Positions 8,927 to 18,805 are shown, counted from the first letter of the stretch. The stretch is DNA of 64,000 nt from Alcaligenes aquatilis (GCF_003076515.1 NZ_CP022390.1:3542572-3606571), one strand, 5' to 3'. The notes: a model not told the origin generated them from the letters alone. Numbers and translations are program-made.

Positions 8927-9778
8927 TCAGACTTGCCCGATTTCCTGGCGCAGCTTGGCCAGTACAGGTTCGACATCGGCCTTCACACCGTGCCAGATTT
9001 GAAAGCTGGCGGCCGCTTGGCCGACCAGCATGCCCAGGCCATCTATGCTCTGTGTGGCACCGGCTTGCTCGGCGGCGCGCATGAAAGCGGTGGGCTCACT
9101 GGCGTAGAACATATCGTAGGCCAGGGAATTGCTGCGGTAACGCGCGTTGGGCAGTTCGGGCAGATTTTGGTTCAGGCTGGCCGAGGTGGCATTGATCACA
9201 ATATCCCAGTCGCCACAATGGTCATCCAGACCGCCTGCGCTCAGGCGGCGGGAGGCATCTGGGTCTAGCGCGACGACCTGTTCACGAATGTCGTAGGCTT
9301 TGGCACTGGTGCGATTGATGATGTGCAGCATCTCGCAACCGGCCTCCAGCAAAGGGAACACCACCCCACGTGAAGCACCCCCTGCACCGATCAGCAAGAT
9401 ACGTTTGCCTTCCGGCTTGTGGCCGATACGCAGCAGGTCCGAGCACAGGCCCACGCCATCGGTATTGCATCCATGTAGTTGGCCGTCTTCCAGCCACAAG
9501 GTATTGACGGCTCCGGCCATGCGGGCCCGACGACTCAGACGTGGGCCGACCAGATCATAAGCCTGCTCTTTGAAAGGCAGAGTGACGTTCAGGCCGCTGC
9601 CGTTCTTGAAAAACTCCTCCACGGTGGCGGCAAAGCCATCCAGCGGCGCCAGGATACGCTCGTAGCTCAGGGCCAGGTTGAATTGGCTGGCAAACTGCGT
9701 ATGAATGTGTGGGGAGCGGCTGTGCTCGATAGGGTGGCCAATAACGCCGTAGCGCTTGGCGGGGGTCGTGTCGGGCAT
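8927..9778 (-). CDS. aroE: Shikimate dehydrogenase (NADP+)
   Basis: AroE reduces 3-dehydroshikimate to shikimate in aromatic amino acid synthesis. The 283-residue protein has the substrate site IGHPIEHSRSPHIH and NVTLPFK, NTDGVGL, the nucleotide loop IGAGGASRGV and the late DGLGMLVGQAA motif. It is followed by mtgA after one base and preceded by a TonB-like gene at a 106-bp distance, a spacing that could hold its own promoter. A second shikimate-pathway gene, aroQ, lies at 15.4 kb in a separate unit. Confidence 0.96.
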   Translation of the reverse strand: MPDTTPAKRYGVIGHPIEHSRSPHIHTQFASQFNLALSYERILAPLDGFAATVEEFFKNGSGLNVTLPFKEQAYDLVGPRLSRRARMAGAVNTLWLEDGQLHGCNTDGVGLCSDLLRIGHKPEGKRILLIGAGGASRGVVFPLLEAGCEMLHIINRTSAKAYDIREQVVALDPDASRRLSAGGLDDHCGDWDIVINATSASLNQNLPELPNARYRSNSLAYDMFYASEPTAFMRAAEQAGATQSIDGLGMLVGQAAASFQIWHGVKADVEPVLAKLRQEIGQV

Positions 9779-9884
9779 GGTTAGGCGATGCGTGTCTTGT
9801 TGTGAGGACTCAGCACTCAGGCTGAAAGCAGGTATTTTACCCTAGGGGCTGCTCTTGCTTGGGCTTGCTGTGGACAATACGCTC

Positions 9885-10754
9885 TTACTGCGTACCCCCG
9901 CCTTGCATACTGAGTTTGTCATGCGTAAAGCTCCAACTGCGGGTAATGACGAGTACATCCGCGCCGGGGGCCACGTGCTCAGGTAGGGGGGCGAAGGGGG
10001 CGGCCAGCTCAACAATACGTCGTGCAGCCAGATTCAGGGCGGCCTGGTCCGAGGGTTCAGTAATCTGGGCGCGCAGCAAGCTGCCATCGCGTCGGATGTA
10101 AACCGTCATTTGCAACTGACCGTATAGCTGTTTGCCATCCTGTTTCGGGTAGTGACGCGTGCCGGTTTGCTCAATTTTTTGACGCCACTGGTCTAGATAC
10201 TGGGCCTGCTCGCTGGCTTTGGCGCTGGGGCCTACATAGTGATAGCGTGGTTGGCGTTGCTGTTCACGGATTTGCTCGCGCAAAATAGCTAGCTGGCTAT
10301 TTTGAATGTGCGGGTCCAGATCATGGTCGTCCGGGCCGGGCTCAATGGAAGCTCCAATATATTCAGGGTTGGGTGTGGAAGGCGGGGCTTTGTCCCGGCT
10401 TTCCAGCTCACCGAGCAGGCGCTGCTGTTCAGCTTCCAGGCTTTGCTGGCGGGCACGCAAGGCTTCCAGCACCAACTGATTGGGTAGATTAGGATCCGTC
10501 AGTGGCAAAGGGTTGCTGGCCTGTCCTTGCTGATGCTCTCCACCTCCATCCAGATTCAGTTGCGCCAAGAGTTGCGGGCTTAAGGGCACCGAATCGGTAC
10601 TGAAATTGACCAGTGCTACATCCAGATGATTGGCCGGCGCTGGTGAGGGAGGGCGGCTGGGCCAGAAGATCAGCAAAAGGTGAATCAGTGCTGAAAGGGC
10701 GACCGCCAGCCATAGATAATCTTTGGGCGCGTGGCGGCGGTCGGGTTTGACCAT
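9885..10754 (-). CDS. TonB-family energy transducer protein
   Basis: This protein spans the inner membrane once and is predicted to link proton-motive force to an outer-membrane system. It has 289 residues: an N-terminal helix (YLWLAVALSALIHLLLIFW), a proline- and glutamine-rich periplasmic middle with a coiled-coil-like stretch (RARQQSLEAEQQRLLGELES), and a C-terminal TonB-like domain (LYGQLQMTVYIRRDGSLLRA). The ATG of MVKPDRRHAPKDYLW is used; sequence upstream in frame lies inside rnb. It starts 5 bp after the rnb stop. No exbB/exbD or receptor gene is nearby. Confidence 0.82.
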   Translation of the reverse strand: MVKPDRRHAPKDYLWLAVALSALIHLLLIFWPSRPPSPAPANHLDVALVNFSTDSVPLSPQLLAQLNLDGGGEHQQGQASNPLPLTDPNLPNQLVLEALRARQQSLEAEQQRLLGELESRDKAPPSTPNPEYIGASIEPGPDDHDLDPHIQNSQLAILREQIREQQRQPRYHYVGPSAKASEQAQYLDQWRQKIEQTGTRHYPKQDGKQLYGQLQMTVYIRRDGSLLRAQITEPSDQAALNLAARRIVELAAPFAPLPEHVAPGADVLVITRSWSFTHDKLSMQGGGTQ

Positions 10755-10759
10755 GGTCG

Positions 10760-12649
10760 TCAGTCCGCCGTGGCGACCGAGCGCAAGCGGGCTTCTACCG
10801 TCAAAGCCAGTTCGTCGAAAGACAACAGATCCAGCGTGACTTCCTGGCCACGTTCCAGCGTGGGCAGGCCAGGTACGTGAAGCACGAGTGGCGCATTGGT
10901 CAGGCGCACCAGATCTTCCTTGATGAAGCTGGCCTGGACCTGTTTGATGTCGTTTTGTTGCAGCCAGCGCAGGCACCAGAAGCGCTCCAGAGAGGACTGG
11001 TAGTCCGACCACTGGGTGTATTGCGATTCAAAGGCCCCAATGATGGCGTACAAATCCGCATCTTTGGGCTGAAAGGGGGCCGCCAGACGTGCAGAGATCC
11101 CGTGCTCGGCAGCCGCCAGAATCTGGCCCTGGTTGATCAGGTCCACATAACGGCGCAGGGGCGAGGTGGACCAGATGTATTGCGGCACACCAATGGATTC
11201 GTGCGGGCCGGGCGTGGTGGACATGCGGGTACGCATGAACTGCTGGGAGCGATAGATGCCAGGTACATTGTGCTCGGCCAGCAAGCCGCCCCACAACTGA
11301 TTGGCCAGAATCATGTATTCAGCAATCAACAGGCTTAGCGGCGCATTGCGCACACGAGGCACCAGGCGAATGATGGAGTTGGGATCGTCGTGCGGGCCAT
11401 CCAGCTCGAAGCTGTACTCGACCCGGTTATTGTTTTCTGGCTTGCCCCTTACCGCTTCACGCTGAGCCGATAATTGGCGTGAGAAGTTCCACAGGGGGCG
11501 CAGCCATTGTTCGTAAGGCAGCTCGGCGTTTTCGTCGGCCAGGGCTGCTTCGCTGATCAGTGGGTCCAGTTCATGCTGACGCAAGTTGCCCGCCACAGTA
11601 ATGCGTTCCAGACGGGTTTGATGTGACAGGATTTCGCCGGTGCTGATATCCGCATCTACATACAGCGAAAGGGTAGGGCGAGTTTGGCCTTGATCCAGCG
11701 AGAAACGCGCGATCAGTTCGGGCGGCAGCATGGGAATCTTATGGCCTGGCGTGTACACCGTAGCCATGCGATTGCGGGCAATTTGGTCGATCTCGTTGCC
11801 GCGTGTCATGGCCAGTGAAGGCACAGCGATGTGAACCCCGACACGCAGGCGCCCCGGTTCTGGATGCTGGACGGACAGGGCATCGTCAATTTCAATCGTA
11901 TTGGCGTCGTCCACTGAATAAGCGGTGACATTGGCCTCGGGCAGATCCTGTCCCCAGTCTTGTAGGGAAATATGGGGAAAGCCCGTGCCTTTGGGGAAAT
12001 GCGCGGCCAGAAAGCGATGTTGATGCAAGGTCAGCGGATTGGACCAGGCACCCAGCGATAGCAGCAGCTTTTCCGTGCTGACACCCAATTCTTTCTGGGC
12101 CTGGTCAAAGGCTTTCCATTCCAGTGTGTTCTTGTCTGGCTGAGTCAGGAAGGTGCTTGCCTTCTGAGCGATTTCAGGCGGCAGTTCGCCCTTGATCATC
12201 TGTTCGGCCCAGGTCTGGATTTGCTCTTGCTGCAGGCGCTTTTTCTCAATGGCAGCCAGGGCAGCTTGCAAAATTTCCGGAGGGGCGGGGCGATACAGTC
12301 CCTTGCCACGACGGTGGAAGTAGGCGGGCGCACTATGCAAGGCAAAGAGGGTGCCGGTCTTTTCGATAGCGTTGGGTGCGTGGCCAAAATATTCCTGTGC
12401 CAGCGTGGAGGCCTCAAATTCGTCCTGAGGGGCGCATTCCCACAAAAAGTTGATATCCAGGGATTCGGCCAGTGCCTGGGCTTTTTCCAGCAGTTCTGCC
12501 GGGCCGGGCTGCTCGAAGGTAAATAGAACGCTGTTTTTCTTGATTTTGCTGCGTTTGCCAGACGCGGATTCCACCTGCATGGTGGTATCGCTGTCAGAAA
12601 AGATTTTTTCTGCTTTGAAATTACCGCTGTCTTCAAAAAGGACGTACAT
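10760..12649 (-). CDS. RNB-domain exoribonuclease (RNase II/R family)
   Basis: This is a predicted 3'-5' exoribonuclease of 629 residues. The catalytic RNB segment reads VDDANTIEIDDALSV at about residues 244-258, and further motifs are PGHKIPMLPPEL and STSPLRRYVDLINQGQ. Compared with E. coli RNase II, the first, third and fourth catalytic aspartates are kept, but the second position is Glu. The protein lacks a clear N-terminal cold-shock pair of the RNase R type and ends with a short beta-rich tail. Start at MYVLFEDSGNFK; a longer frame is not supported. It sits between yqiA and the TonB-like gene. Confidence 0.88.
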   Translation of the reverse strand: MYVLFEDSGNFKAEKIFSDSDTTMQVESASGKRSKIKKNSVLFTFEQPGPAELLEKAQALAESLDINFLWECAPQDEFEASTLAQEYFGHAPNAIEKTGTLFALHSAPAYFHRRGKGLYRPAPPEILQAALAAIEKKRLQQEQIQTWAEQMIKGELPPEIAQKASTFLTQPDKNTLEWKAFDQAQKELGVSTEKLLLSLGAWSNPLTLHQHRFLAAHFPKGTGFPHISLQDWGQDLPEANVTAYSVDDANTIEIDDALSVQHPEPGRLRVGVHIAVPSLAMTRGNEIDQIARNRMATVYTPGHKIPMLPPELIARFSLDQGQTRPTLSLYVDADISTGEILSHQTRLERITVAGNLRQHELDPLISEAALADENAELPYEQWLRPLWNFSRQLSAQREAVRGKPENNNRVEYSFELDGPHDDPNSIIRLVPRVRNAPLSLLIAEYMILANQLWGGLLAEHNVPGIYRSQQFMRTRMSTTPGPHESIGVPQYIWSTSPLRRYVDLINQGQILAAAEHGISARLAAPFQPKDADLYAIIGAFESQYTQWSDYQSSLERFWCLRWLQQNDIKQVQASFIKEDLVRLTNAPLVLHVPGLPTLERGQEVTLDLLSFDELALTVEARLRSVATAD

Positions 12650-12690
12650 GATTTTCCATCTGGATGGGACTGGCCATCCGGTAAAGATAG

Positions 12691-13278
12691 TTAAGGTTGT
12701 GGCAGGGCAAAGCGCAAAATTTCGTCGATCCAAGGATCAAAGTCGGTCAGGCCGTGATCTCCGCCCTCCAGAATGTGTCCTTGGCTGCCTTTGTACCAGT
12801 CCGCCATTTCGCGCCAGCTCAGGACTTCATCTCCTTTGGCGGCCAGCAAGTAAAAGCGCTGGGGATCGCTGGGGCGCGGTACGTGAATGTCGTTAAGCTC
12901 ATCTACATGGTCGGGCAGGAAATGGAAGGGATCGGGCGAGTGATAGCAGACGTGTTCGCCCACTTGGGTTGCCAGATCCCGTCCTGCGTAGACCACCGGG
13001 TTAAGCAGCACGGCGCGGCTGTGATAGTGCTGTGCCAGGTGGCTGGCATAGTAACCGCCCAGCGAGGAGCCGATTACACATAATTGATCGGCGTCCATGC
13101 CCGCCTGCATTTGTGTGTCCACAATACGCTTGCACATGGCAATGGCCTGGGCCGGGCTGGCGGGCAACTGCGGGCAGCGCCACAGGTGCAGCAAGCCCCT
13201 GTCTTGCAGGGCTTGTTTCAGGCGCTGCGCTTTATAGGACGAAGGCGAGGAACGAAAGCCGTGTAGATAGAGGATCAT
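12691..13278 (-). CDS. yqiA: YqiA/YcfP family alpha/beta-fold esterase
   Basis: This small predicted hydrolase of 195 residues has an N-terminal MILYLHGFRSSPSSYKA and the nucleophile elbow GSSLGGYYA, and a later aspartate/histidine pair (AAKGDEVLSW and GGDHGLTDF) completes the triad. E. coli YqiA hydrolyses short acyl esters, but the natural substrate is unknown. The start was set at MILYLHGF because earlier in-frame residues are not family-like. It lies 28 bp after mpl and 41 bp before rnb. Confidence 0.9.
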   Translation of the reverse strand: MILYLHGFRSSPSSYKAQRLKQALQDRGLLHLWRCPQLPASPAQAIAMCKRIVDTQMQAGMDADQLCVIGSSLGGYYASHLAQHYHSRAVLLNPVVYAGRDLATQVGEHVCYHSPDPFHFLPDHVDELNDIHVPRPSDPQRFYLLAAKGDEVLSWREMADWYKGSQGHILEGGDHGLTDFDPWIDEILRFALPQP

Positions 13279-13306
13279 GGGGGCACCTGCTATATAGATA
13301 AGAGGG

Positions 13307-14671
13307 TCAGCGTGACAGTTGATCCAGCAGACGCTGATGAATGCCACCAAAGCTGCCGTTACTCATGACGACAATGGCATCGCCGGGCTGGCTGGCCTGA
13401 ACAATGGCTTGAACCATTTTATCCAAATCAGTCCACGCTGTGGCGCGATCGCCTAATGGCGCCAGTACCTGGGCTGCGTCCCAGCCCAGTGCGTGTTTGC
13501 CCTGGGTCTGGCCATAGCAAAACACCAGGTCGGCATCTTCCAGTGAACCGGGCAGGCGAGCCGCCATGGCACCCAGCTTCATGGTGTTGGAGCGTGGCTC
13601 CAGTACGGCCAGAATTCGGGAGGCCTTGCCGGTTTGGCCACGCAGACCCGCCAGGGTGGTGGCAATGGCAGTGGGGTGGTGGGCAAAATCGTCGTAGACG
13701 GTAATGTCCTTGACCACGCCACGTACTTCCATGCGGCGCTTGATACCGGCGAACTGGCTCAGCGCAGCGCAAGCTTGTGCGGGCTTGACGCCAACATGGT
13801 AGGCAGCGGCGATAGCGGCCAGGGCGTTCAGACGATTGTGTTCGCCCGTCAGTGTCCACTGGACGGTGCCCTGAGTCTGGCCTTTGAAAATCACTTCAAA
13901 CGAGGTGGGGCTGATTGCTCGACTGTCCCAGTCGCCTTCGGGGCCAAACTGTTCGACCGGCGTCCAGCAACCTCGGGCCAGGGTTTCGTCCAGACTTGGG
14001 GTGTGGGTGGGGCGCAGAATCAGCCCGGTGGAGGGGATGGTGCGTACCAGATGGTGAAATTGTGTCTGGATAGCGTACAGATCAGGGAAGATATCAGCGT
14101 GATCGTATTCCAGATTGTTCAGAATGGCTGTGCGGGGGCGGTAGTGAACAAATTTGGAGCGTTTGTCGAAAAAAGCGGTGTCGTATTCGTCGGCCTCGAT
14201 CACAAACAAGGATTGCTCAGGATTGAAACGGGCCGACACGCCCAGGCCTGGAGCCACACCACCGATCAGAAAGTTGGGGGACAGCTCGGCCTGTTCCAGA
14301 ATCCAGCCCAGCATGGAGCTGGTGGAGGTTTTGCCGTGCGTGCCGGCCACGGCCAGAACGTGTTGCTTGTGCAGGATGTTCTCGCCCAGCCACTGCGGGC
14401 CGGAGGTGTAGGGCAGGCCCTGATCCAGAATGGCTTCCATCAGAGGATTGCCGCGCGTGACCACATTGCCCACTATATAGAGATCAGGGGCCAACTCGGT
14501 CTGTTCTGCGCCAAAGCCTTCGATGAGCTCGATGCCTTGTTCTTCCAGTTGCGTGCTCATGGGGGGGTAGACCCCGGCGTCGCAACCTGTGACTGTATGG
14601 CCAGCCGAACGGGCAATCAGGGCCAGACCACCCATGAATGTGCCGCAAATGCCTAGTATATGTATGTGCAT
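13307..14671 (-). CDS. mpl: UDP-N-acetylmuramate:L-alanyl-gamma-D-glutamyl-meso-diaminopimelate ligase
   Basis: Mpl recycles cell-wall tripeptide by ligating it to UDP-MurNAc. The 454-residue protein has the Mur-ligase N-terminal loop HILGICGTFMGGLALIA, the ATP loop GTHGKTSTSS near residue 110, FVIEADEYDTAFFDKRSKF, and the HPTAIATTL segment of the C-terminal domain. An AGGA ribosome binding site precedes the ATG. It is the first gene of the long minus-strand cluster and is divergent from the thioredoxin-like gene across 107 bp. Confidence 0.96.
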   Translation of the reverse strand: MHIHILGICGTFMGGLALIARSAGHTVTGCDAGVYPPMSTQLEEQGIELIEGFGAEQTELAPDLYIVGNVVTRGNPLMEAILDQGLPYTSGPQWLGENILHKQHVLAVAGTHGKTSTSSMLGWILEQAELSPNFLIGGVAPGLGVSARFNPEQSLFVIEADEYDTAFFDKRSKFVHYRPRTAILNNLEYDHADIFPDLYAIQTQFHHLVRTIPSTGLILRPTHTPSLDETLARGCWTPVEQFGPEGDWDSRAISPTSFEVIFKGQTQGTVQWTLTGEHNRLNALAAIAAAYHVGVKPAQACAALSQFAGIKRRMEVRGVVKDITVYDDFAHHPTAIATTLAGLRGQTGKASRILAVLEPRSNTMKLGAMAARLPGSLEDADLVFCYGQTQGKHALGWDAAQVLAPLGDRATAWTDLDKMVQAIVQASQPGDAIVVMSNGSFGGIHQRLLDQLSR

Positions 14672-14778
14672 GACAATCCTCCGGCCTGTATTCTAGACGA
14701 CTGTTTGATCTGATGCGTGAGCTTTGGTGAGGGCCGGTGCTATCATGCCCGGATGACATTTTTCAGGTGTGAGCCGGT

Positions 14779-15276
14779 ATGCGTAGGCGTCTTTTTTTGC
14801 AGAAATCGCTAGTGTGTGCAAGTCTTTTAGCCTTGCATCCCGCTCCTTGGGCCAGTTTGCTGCCTTCAGACCCTTTCCTGGCGCAAAGTTTCAAGGACCT
14901 TCAGGGCGAAGATCACGCGCTCTCTACTTATATAGGCAAGCCACTGGTGGTCAACTTCTGGGCTACCTGGTGCGCACCGTGCGTCAAGGAGATGCCGGAT
15001 CTGCAGGAGCTGCACAAACGCTATCCGGATGTGAACTTTGTGGGCATTGCGGTGGACTCGCTGGATAACGTAACGGAGTTTCTGCAGCGCGTGCCGGTCA
15101 GCTACGACATTTTGCTGGCTGGCTCGGGTGGTTTGAAACAAATGCGCAGCGTGGGTAATAAAAAGGGTGGATTGCCCTTTACCGTGGTGTTCGGCAGCAA
15201 TGGCCGGATCAGTGAACGCATTTTGGGCCAGATAGATCCCGAAAAGTTGGACGAAGTTATTAAAGCTCAACGCTAA
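14779..15276 (+). CDS. TlpA/ResA-like periplasmic thiol-disulfide oxidoreductase
   Basis: This protein has 165 residues with an N-terminal export signal (RRRLFLQKSLVCASLLALHPAPWA), so it probably works in the periplasm. The thioredoxin fold carries WCAPC (C65, C68) and the family phrase VVNFWATWCAPCVKEMP; the cis-proline loop is GGLPFTVVF. Such proteins reduce disulfides for cytochrome c maturation or other periplasmic partners, but no such genes are adjacent. The second arginine pair in MRRRLFLQKS resembles a weak Tat motif, although a Sec signal is as likely. Confidence 0.9.
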   Translation: MRRRLFLQKSLVCASLLALHPAPWASLLPSDPFLAQSFKDLQGEDHALSTYIGKPLVVNFWATWCAPCVKEMPDLQELHKRYPDVNFVGIAVDSLDNVTEFLQRVPVSYDILLAGSGGLKQMRSVGNKKGGLPFTVVFGSNGRISERILGQIDPEKLDEVIKAQR

Positions 15277-15437
15277 CTGGCCGACTTTTTCGCTTAATTT
15301 CGTCAAATTGCAGACCTGGTGCTTCTCTGTTTAAAACGGCATTGAACCAATGCTAACTATTTGTAAGCCAAGCAGGTTTATGGACAAATGACGTTATTTA
15401 GCGTAAAAAGGCGGTCTGTCTTGACGAAAAATCCGCT

Positions 15438-15872
15438 ATGGCGAAACATGTCCTGGTCCTTAACGGGCCTAACCTCAACCTGCTGGGTACCCGGGAACCC
15501 GATGTCTATGGACATCAGACTCTCGACGATATCAATAGCGGTTTACAGGTGCTGGCCGACCAGCATGGTGCGCAGTGTCATTTTTTTCAAAGCAATCACG
15601 AAGGCGGGCTCGTTGATCGAATTCATCAAGCCCGTACCGAGGGCGTCGATTTCATCCTGATCAATGCTGGGGCCTATACCCATACCAGCGTAGCGATACG
15701 GGATGCACTTGCCGGTGTCGGTATTGCGTTTATTGAAGTTCATCTGTCCAATGTTCACCGTCGTGAGCCGTTCCGTCACCACTCCTATCTCTCTGACATC
15801 GCTAGCGGTGTCATTGTTGGTTTGGGGGCGTATGGTTATGAAGCCGCCCTGCGGTTCGCTTTGAATAGTTAA
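15438..15872 (+). CDS. aroQ: 3-dehydroquinate dehydratase, type II
   Basis: AroQ forms 3-dehydroshikimate in the shikimate pathway. The 144-residue protein has the type II signatures [33 protein letters not shown] and [19 protein letters not shown], which include the catalytic tyrosine and histidine. The next genes are accB and accC, the common aroQ-accB-accC order of proteobacteria. The 161 bp upstream are non-coding and rich in A/T. Confidence 0.97.
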   Translation: MAKHVLVLNGPNLNLLGTREPDVYGHQTLDDINSGLQVLADQHGAQCHFFQSNHEGGLVDRIHQARTEGVDFILINAGAYTHTSVAIRDALAGVGIAFIEVHLSNVHRREPFRHHSYLSDIASGVIVGLGAYGYEAALRFALNS

Positions 15873-15957
15873 GCGGTTCATTTCGTTTTTTTGACCAATA
15901 TTTTTTAATGCCGTCCTGACCCAGTCAGTGGCTAGTGCGGCGTTGCGGGAAGTACGC

Positions 15958-16410
15958 ATGGATCTTAGAAAACTCAAAACCCTGATCGATCTGGTCGCCG
16001 AGTCTGGCATTGCCGAGCTGGAAATCACTGAAGGCGATGACAAGGTTCGCATTGTTAAATTTTCGCAAAGCTCGGCTGCTCCCGTGGTCTATGCACCCGA
16101 GGCTCCGGTAGCCCAGGTGGTAGCCCCTGCCGCTGGCGCTCCTGCCGCCGCTCCCGCTGCACCCGCCGCTCCTGAAGGCCACGCCGTCAAGGCTCCTATG
16201 GTTGGCACCTTCTACCGTGCTCCTAGCCCAGGCGCTTCTCCTTTTGTGGAAGTGGGCCAAACGGTCAAGGAAGGCGAGCCTTTGTGCATTATCGAAGCCA
16301 TGAAGCTGCTCAACGAGATCGAAGCCGACAAGTCCGGCGTGATCAAAGAAATTCTGGTTGAAAATGGCGGGCCGGTGGAATACGGCCAGACTTTGTTCGT
16401 CATCGGTTGA
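15958..16410 (+). CDS. accB: Biotin carboxyl carrier protein of acetyl-CoA carboxylase
   Basis: This is the biotin carrier of the first step of fatty-acid synthesis. It has 150 residues: an N-terminal helical part ([18 protein letters not shown]), an Ala/Pro-rich linker (about residues 54-78) and a C-terminal biotinyl domain with EAMKLLNEI, where the biotinylated lysine is K116. The start is the ATG at 15958; an in-frame TTG/GTG extension to 15928 is not family-like. accC follows after 4 bp. Confidence 0.97.
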   Translation: MDLRKLKTLIDLVAESGIAELEITEGDDKVRIVKFSQSSAAPVVYAPEAPVAQVVAPAAGAPAAAPAAPAAPEGHAVKAPMVGTFYRAPSPGASPFVEVGQTVKEGEPLCIIEAMKLLNEIEADKSGVIKEILVENGGPVEYGQTLFVIG

Positions 16411-16414
16411 TGAT

Positions 16415-17764
16415 ATGTTTGAAAAAATCCTAATCGCCAATCGGGGCGAAATTGCCTTGCGTATCCAGCGCGCTTGCCGCGAGATGGGTATCAAGACAGT
16501 CGTCGTTTATTCTGAAGCAGATCGTGATGCCAAGTACGTGCGGCTGGCTGATGAGGCCGTGTGTATTGGCCCCGCCCAGGCTCGTGACAGCTACCTGAGC
16601 ATGCCTGCCATTATCTCGGCAGCAGAAGTGACCGATGCGGAGGCCATTCACCCTGGCTACGGCTTCATGGCTGAAAACGCGGACTTCGCTGATCGTGTTG
16701 AAAAGAGCGGTTTTGTCTTTATTGGCCCACGTCCCGAGAGCATCCGTACGATGGGCGATAAGGTCATGGCCAAAAAGGCCATGATCGAGGCCGGTGTGCC
16801 TGTGGTTCCCGGTTCGGATGGCGCCTTGCCGGACGACCCGGCTGAAATCATTCGCATCGGGCGTGAAGTAGGCTACCCAGTCATCATTAAAGCCTCTGGC
16901 GGTGGTGGTGGCCGTGGCATGCGCGTGGTCTACACCGAAGCGGCTTTGCTGACTGCGGTTGCCACGACCAAGACTGAAGCGGCTTCGGCGTTCAACAATC
17001 CCGAGGTCTACATGGAAAAGTACCTCGAGAATCCACGCCATATCGAAATTCAGGTATTGGCTGACGGTGAACGCAATGCTATTTGGCTGGGCGAGCGCGA
17101 TTGCTCCATGCAGCGTCGTCACCAGAAAGTGATTGAAGAAGCACCGGCCCCTGGTATTGCCCGTCGCCTGATCGAGCGTATTGGCGAGCGCTGTGCTGAT
17201 GCCTGCCGCAAGATGCGTTACCGCGGCGCAGGTACCTTCGAGTTTCTGTACGAAAACGGCGAGTTCTTCTTTATTGAGATGAACACCCGTATTCAGGTTG
17301 AGCACACCATCACTGAAATGATCACCGGCATTGATCTGGTTCAAGAGCAGATCAAAGTGGCTGCGGGCGAGAAGTTCGTGCTGCGCCAGCGTGACATTGA
17401 GTTTGAAGGTCACTCGATCGAGTGCCGTATCAACGCAGAAGATCCGTTCAATTTCGTACCCAGCCCAGGTTTGGTCAGCAAGTGGCACACCCCTGGCGGC
17501 CCTGGCGTGCGTATCGACTCGCATGTCTTTACCGGTTATACCGTGCCCCCGTACTACGATTCGATGATTGCCAAGCTGATTACCTATGGTAAAACGCGTG
17601 AGCAAGCCATCGCCCGTATGGACATTGCCTTGTCTGAAATGGTGGTGGAAGGGATCAAGACGAATGTGGAGCTGCACCGGGAGTTGATGCAGGATGCCAG
17701 CTTCAAGGCTGGCGGCACCAGTATTCACTACCTGGAACAAAAGCTGGCCCAACGTAACAAGTAA
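16415..17764 (+). CDS. accC: Biotin carboxylase subunit of acetyl-CoA carboxylase
   Basis: AccC carboxylates biotin on AccB with ATP and bicarbonate. At 449 residues it equals the E. coli protein in length. Visible motifs are the start [34 protein letters not shown], the ATP-grasp glycine loop [42 protein letters not shown] and the C-terminal YDSMIAKLI. It lies 4 bp after accB, so the pair is one transcript. Two inverted repeats follow, the second a likely terminator. Confidence 0.98.
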   Translation: MFEKILIANRGEIALRIQRACREMGIKTVVVYSEADRDAKYVRLADEAVCIGPAQARDSYLSMPAIISAAEVTDAEAIHPGYGFMAENADFADRVEKSGFVFIGPRPESIRTMGDKVMAKKAMIEAGVPVVPGSDGALPDDPAEIIRIGREVGYPVIIKASGGGGGRGMRVVYTEAALLTAVATTKTEAASAFNNPEVYMEKYLENPRHIEIQVLADGERNAIWLGERDCSMQRRHQKVIEEAPAPGIARRLIERIGERCADACRKMRYRGAGTFEFLYENGEFFFIEMNTRIQVEHTITEMITGIDLVQEQIKVAAGEKFVLRQRDIEFEGHSIECRINAEDPFNFVPSPGLVSKWHTPGGPGVRIDSHVFTGYTVPPYYDSMIAKLITYGKTREQAIARMDIALSEMVVEGIKTNVELHRELMQDASFKAGGTSIHYLEQKLAQRNK

Positions 17765-17773
17765 GGGCAGCAA

Positions 17774-17798
17774 CAGGTCAGGCCACAGGCCTGACCTG
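17774..17798. repeat. Perfect inverted repeat after accC
   Basis: An 11-bp perfect stem (17774-17784 / 17788-17798) closes a 3-nt loop 10 bp after the accC stop. No T-run follows, so it may be an mRNA 3'-end stabiliser or pause site rather than a full terminator. Confidence 0.6.
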
Positions 17799-17816
17799 AT
17801 AAGAATAATGATTACG

Positions 17817-17845
17817 TAAAACAGGGGCGAGCCCCCTGTTTTGCT
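17817..17845 (+). terminator. Intrinsic terminator between accC and prmA
   Basis: The stem ACAGGGG (17821-17827) / CCCCTGT (17833-17839) is extended by AAA/TTT pairs and followed by TTTGCTTT. It ends about 15 bp before the prmA start, so prmA either reads through or has a promoter overlapping this hairpin. Confidence 0.75.
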
Positions 17846-17860
17846 TTATGGAAACTATGT

Positions 17861-18781
17861 ATGCGTGAACTCTTACTGAGCTGTCAGGAACACGAGGCCG
17901 AGCGCTTGTCCGATGCCTTGCTTGAAGCAGGCGCCTTGTCGGTGTCGGTGGAAGATGCCGACGGTGATACCGACCAGGAAAAGCCCCTGTTTGGCGAACC
18001 CGGTATCGAGCCGGATGTGCTGGCCTGGGACCGCAATCGGGTCGTCGCTTTGCTGCCCGAGGAGCTGGAGCCTGAAGAGTTGCTACAACCGCTTTTTGAC
18101 GCCGGTGTACTGGAGCCTGAAAAGGCTCAATGGAGCGTGCGCGAAGTGCCCGATGAGGATTGGGTACGTTTGACGCAGTCGCAGTTTGGCCCCATCCCGG
18201 TGGGCGATCGTATCCTGATCGTGCCTAGCTGGCACAAGGATGACGAGGATCTGCCCGTCGCCCAGGAAGGTGATGATGGCTTGGTTCGTATTGAACTGGA
18301 TCCTGGCCTGGCGTTTGGTACCGGTAGCCACCCCACGACGCACCTGTGTCTGGATTGGTTGGCCCATCATGTGCGGTCTGGCCAGACAGTGCTGGACTAC
18401 GGTTGCGGCTCCGGCATTTTGGCGATTGCGGCTCGCAAGCTGGGCGCCGGCCATACTGTGGGTGTGGACATTGACGAGCAGGCCGTGATTGCCACGCGCT
18501 ACAATGCGCAAGTCAATCAGGTCGAGGTTGAAGGCTTGCTGCCCGATGCCATGCCCGCCGGGCAAACCGATCTGGTGGTCGCCAATATTCTGGCCAATCC
18601 CCTGCGTATGCTGGCCCCTATGCTGGCCAACCGTGTCAAACCGGGAGGGCACTTGATTCTGTCCGGCATTTACGATTGGCAGGCCGAGGAAATGATCGAG
18701 GTCTATTCCGCCTACCTACCCTTGTCGGTCTGGCAAGAGCGTGATGGCTGGGTGTGTTTGGCTGGTCAACGCCCCTTGTAA
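17861..18781 (+). CDS. prmA: Ribosomal protein L11 methyltransferase
   Basis: PrmA trimethylates ribosomal protein L11 using SAM. The 306-residue protein starts MRELLLSCQEHEAERLSDAL, with an N-terminal L11-binding domain, then GTGSHPTTHLCLDW, the SAM loop LDYGCGSGILAIAA near residue 178 and the VVANILANPL motif. It follows accC as in many beta- and gammaproteobacteria, though a terminator lies between. Confidence 0.96.
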   Translation: MRELLLSCQEHEAERLSDALLEAGALSVSVEDADGDTDQEKPLFGEPGIEPDVLAWDRNRVVALLPEELEPEELLQPLFDAGVLEPEKAQWSVREVPDEDWVRLTQSQFGPIPVGDRILIVPSWHKDDEDLPVAQEGDDGLVRIELDPGLAFGTGSHPTTHLCLDWLAHHVRSGQTVLDYGCGSGILAIAARKLGAGHTVGVDIDEQAVIATRYNAQVNQVEVEGLLPDAMPAGQTDLVVANILANPLRMLAPMLANRVKPGGHLILSGIYDWQAEEMIEVYSAYLPLSVWQERDGWVCLAGQRPL

Positions 18782-18805
18782 GACGGTAGAACCTAAGGTG
18801 AGTTC

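Noticed and set aside
16430..17773. 447-codon open frame antisense to accC
   Set aside because: accC is unambiguous in the sense direction; the antisense product has no family character.
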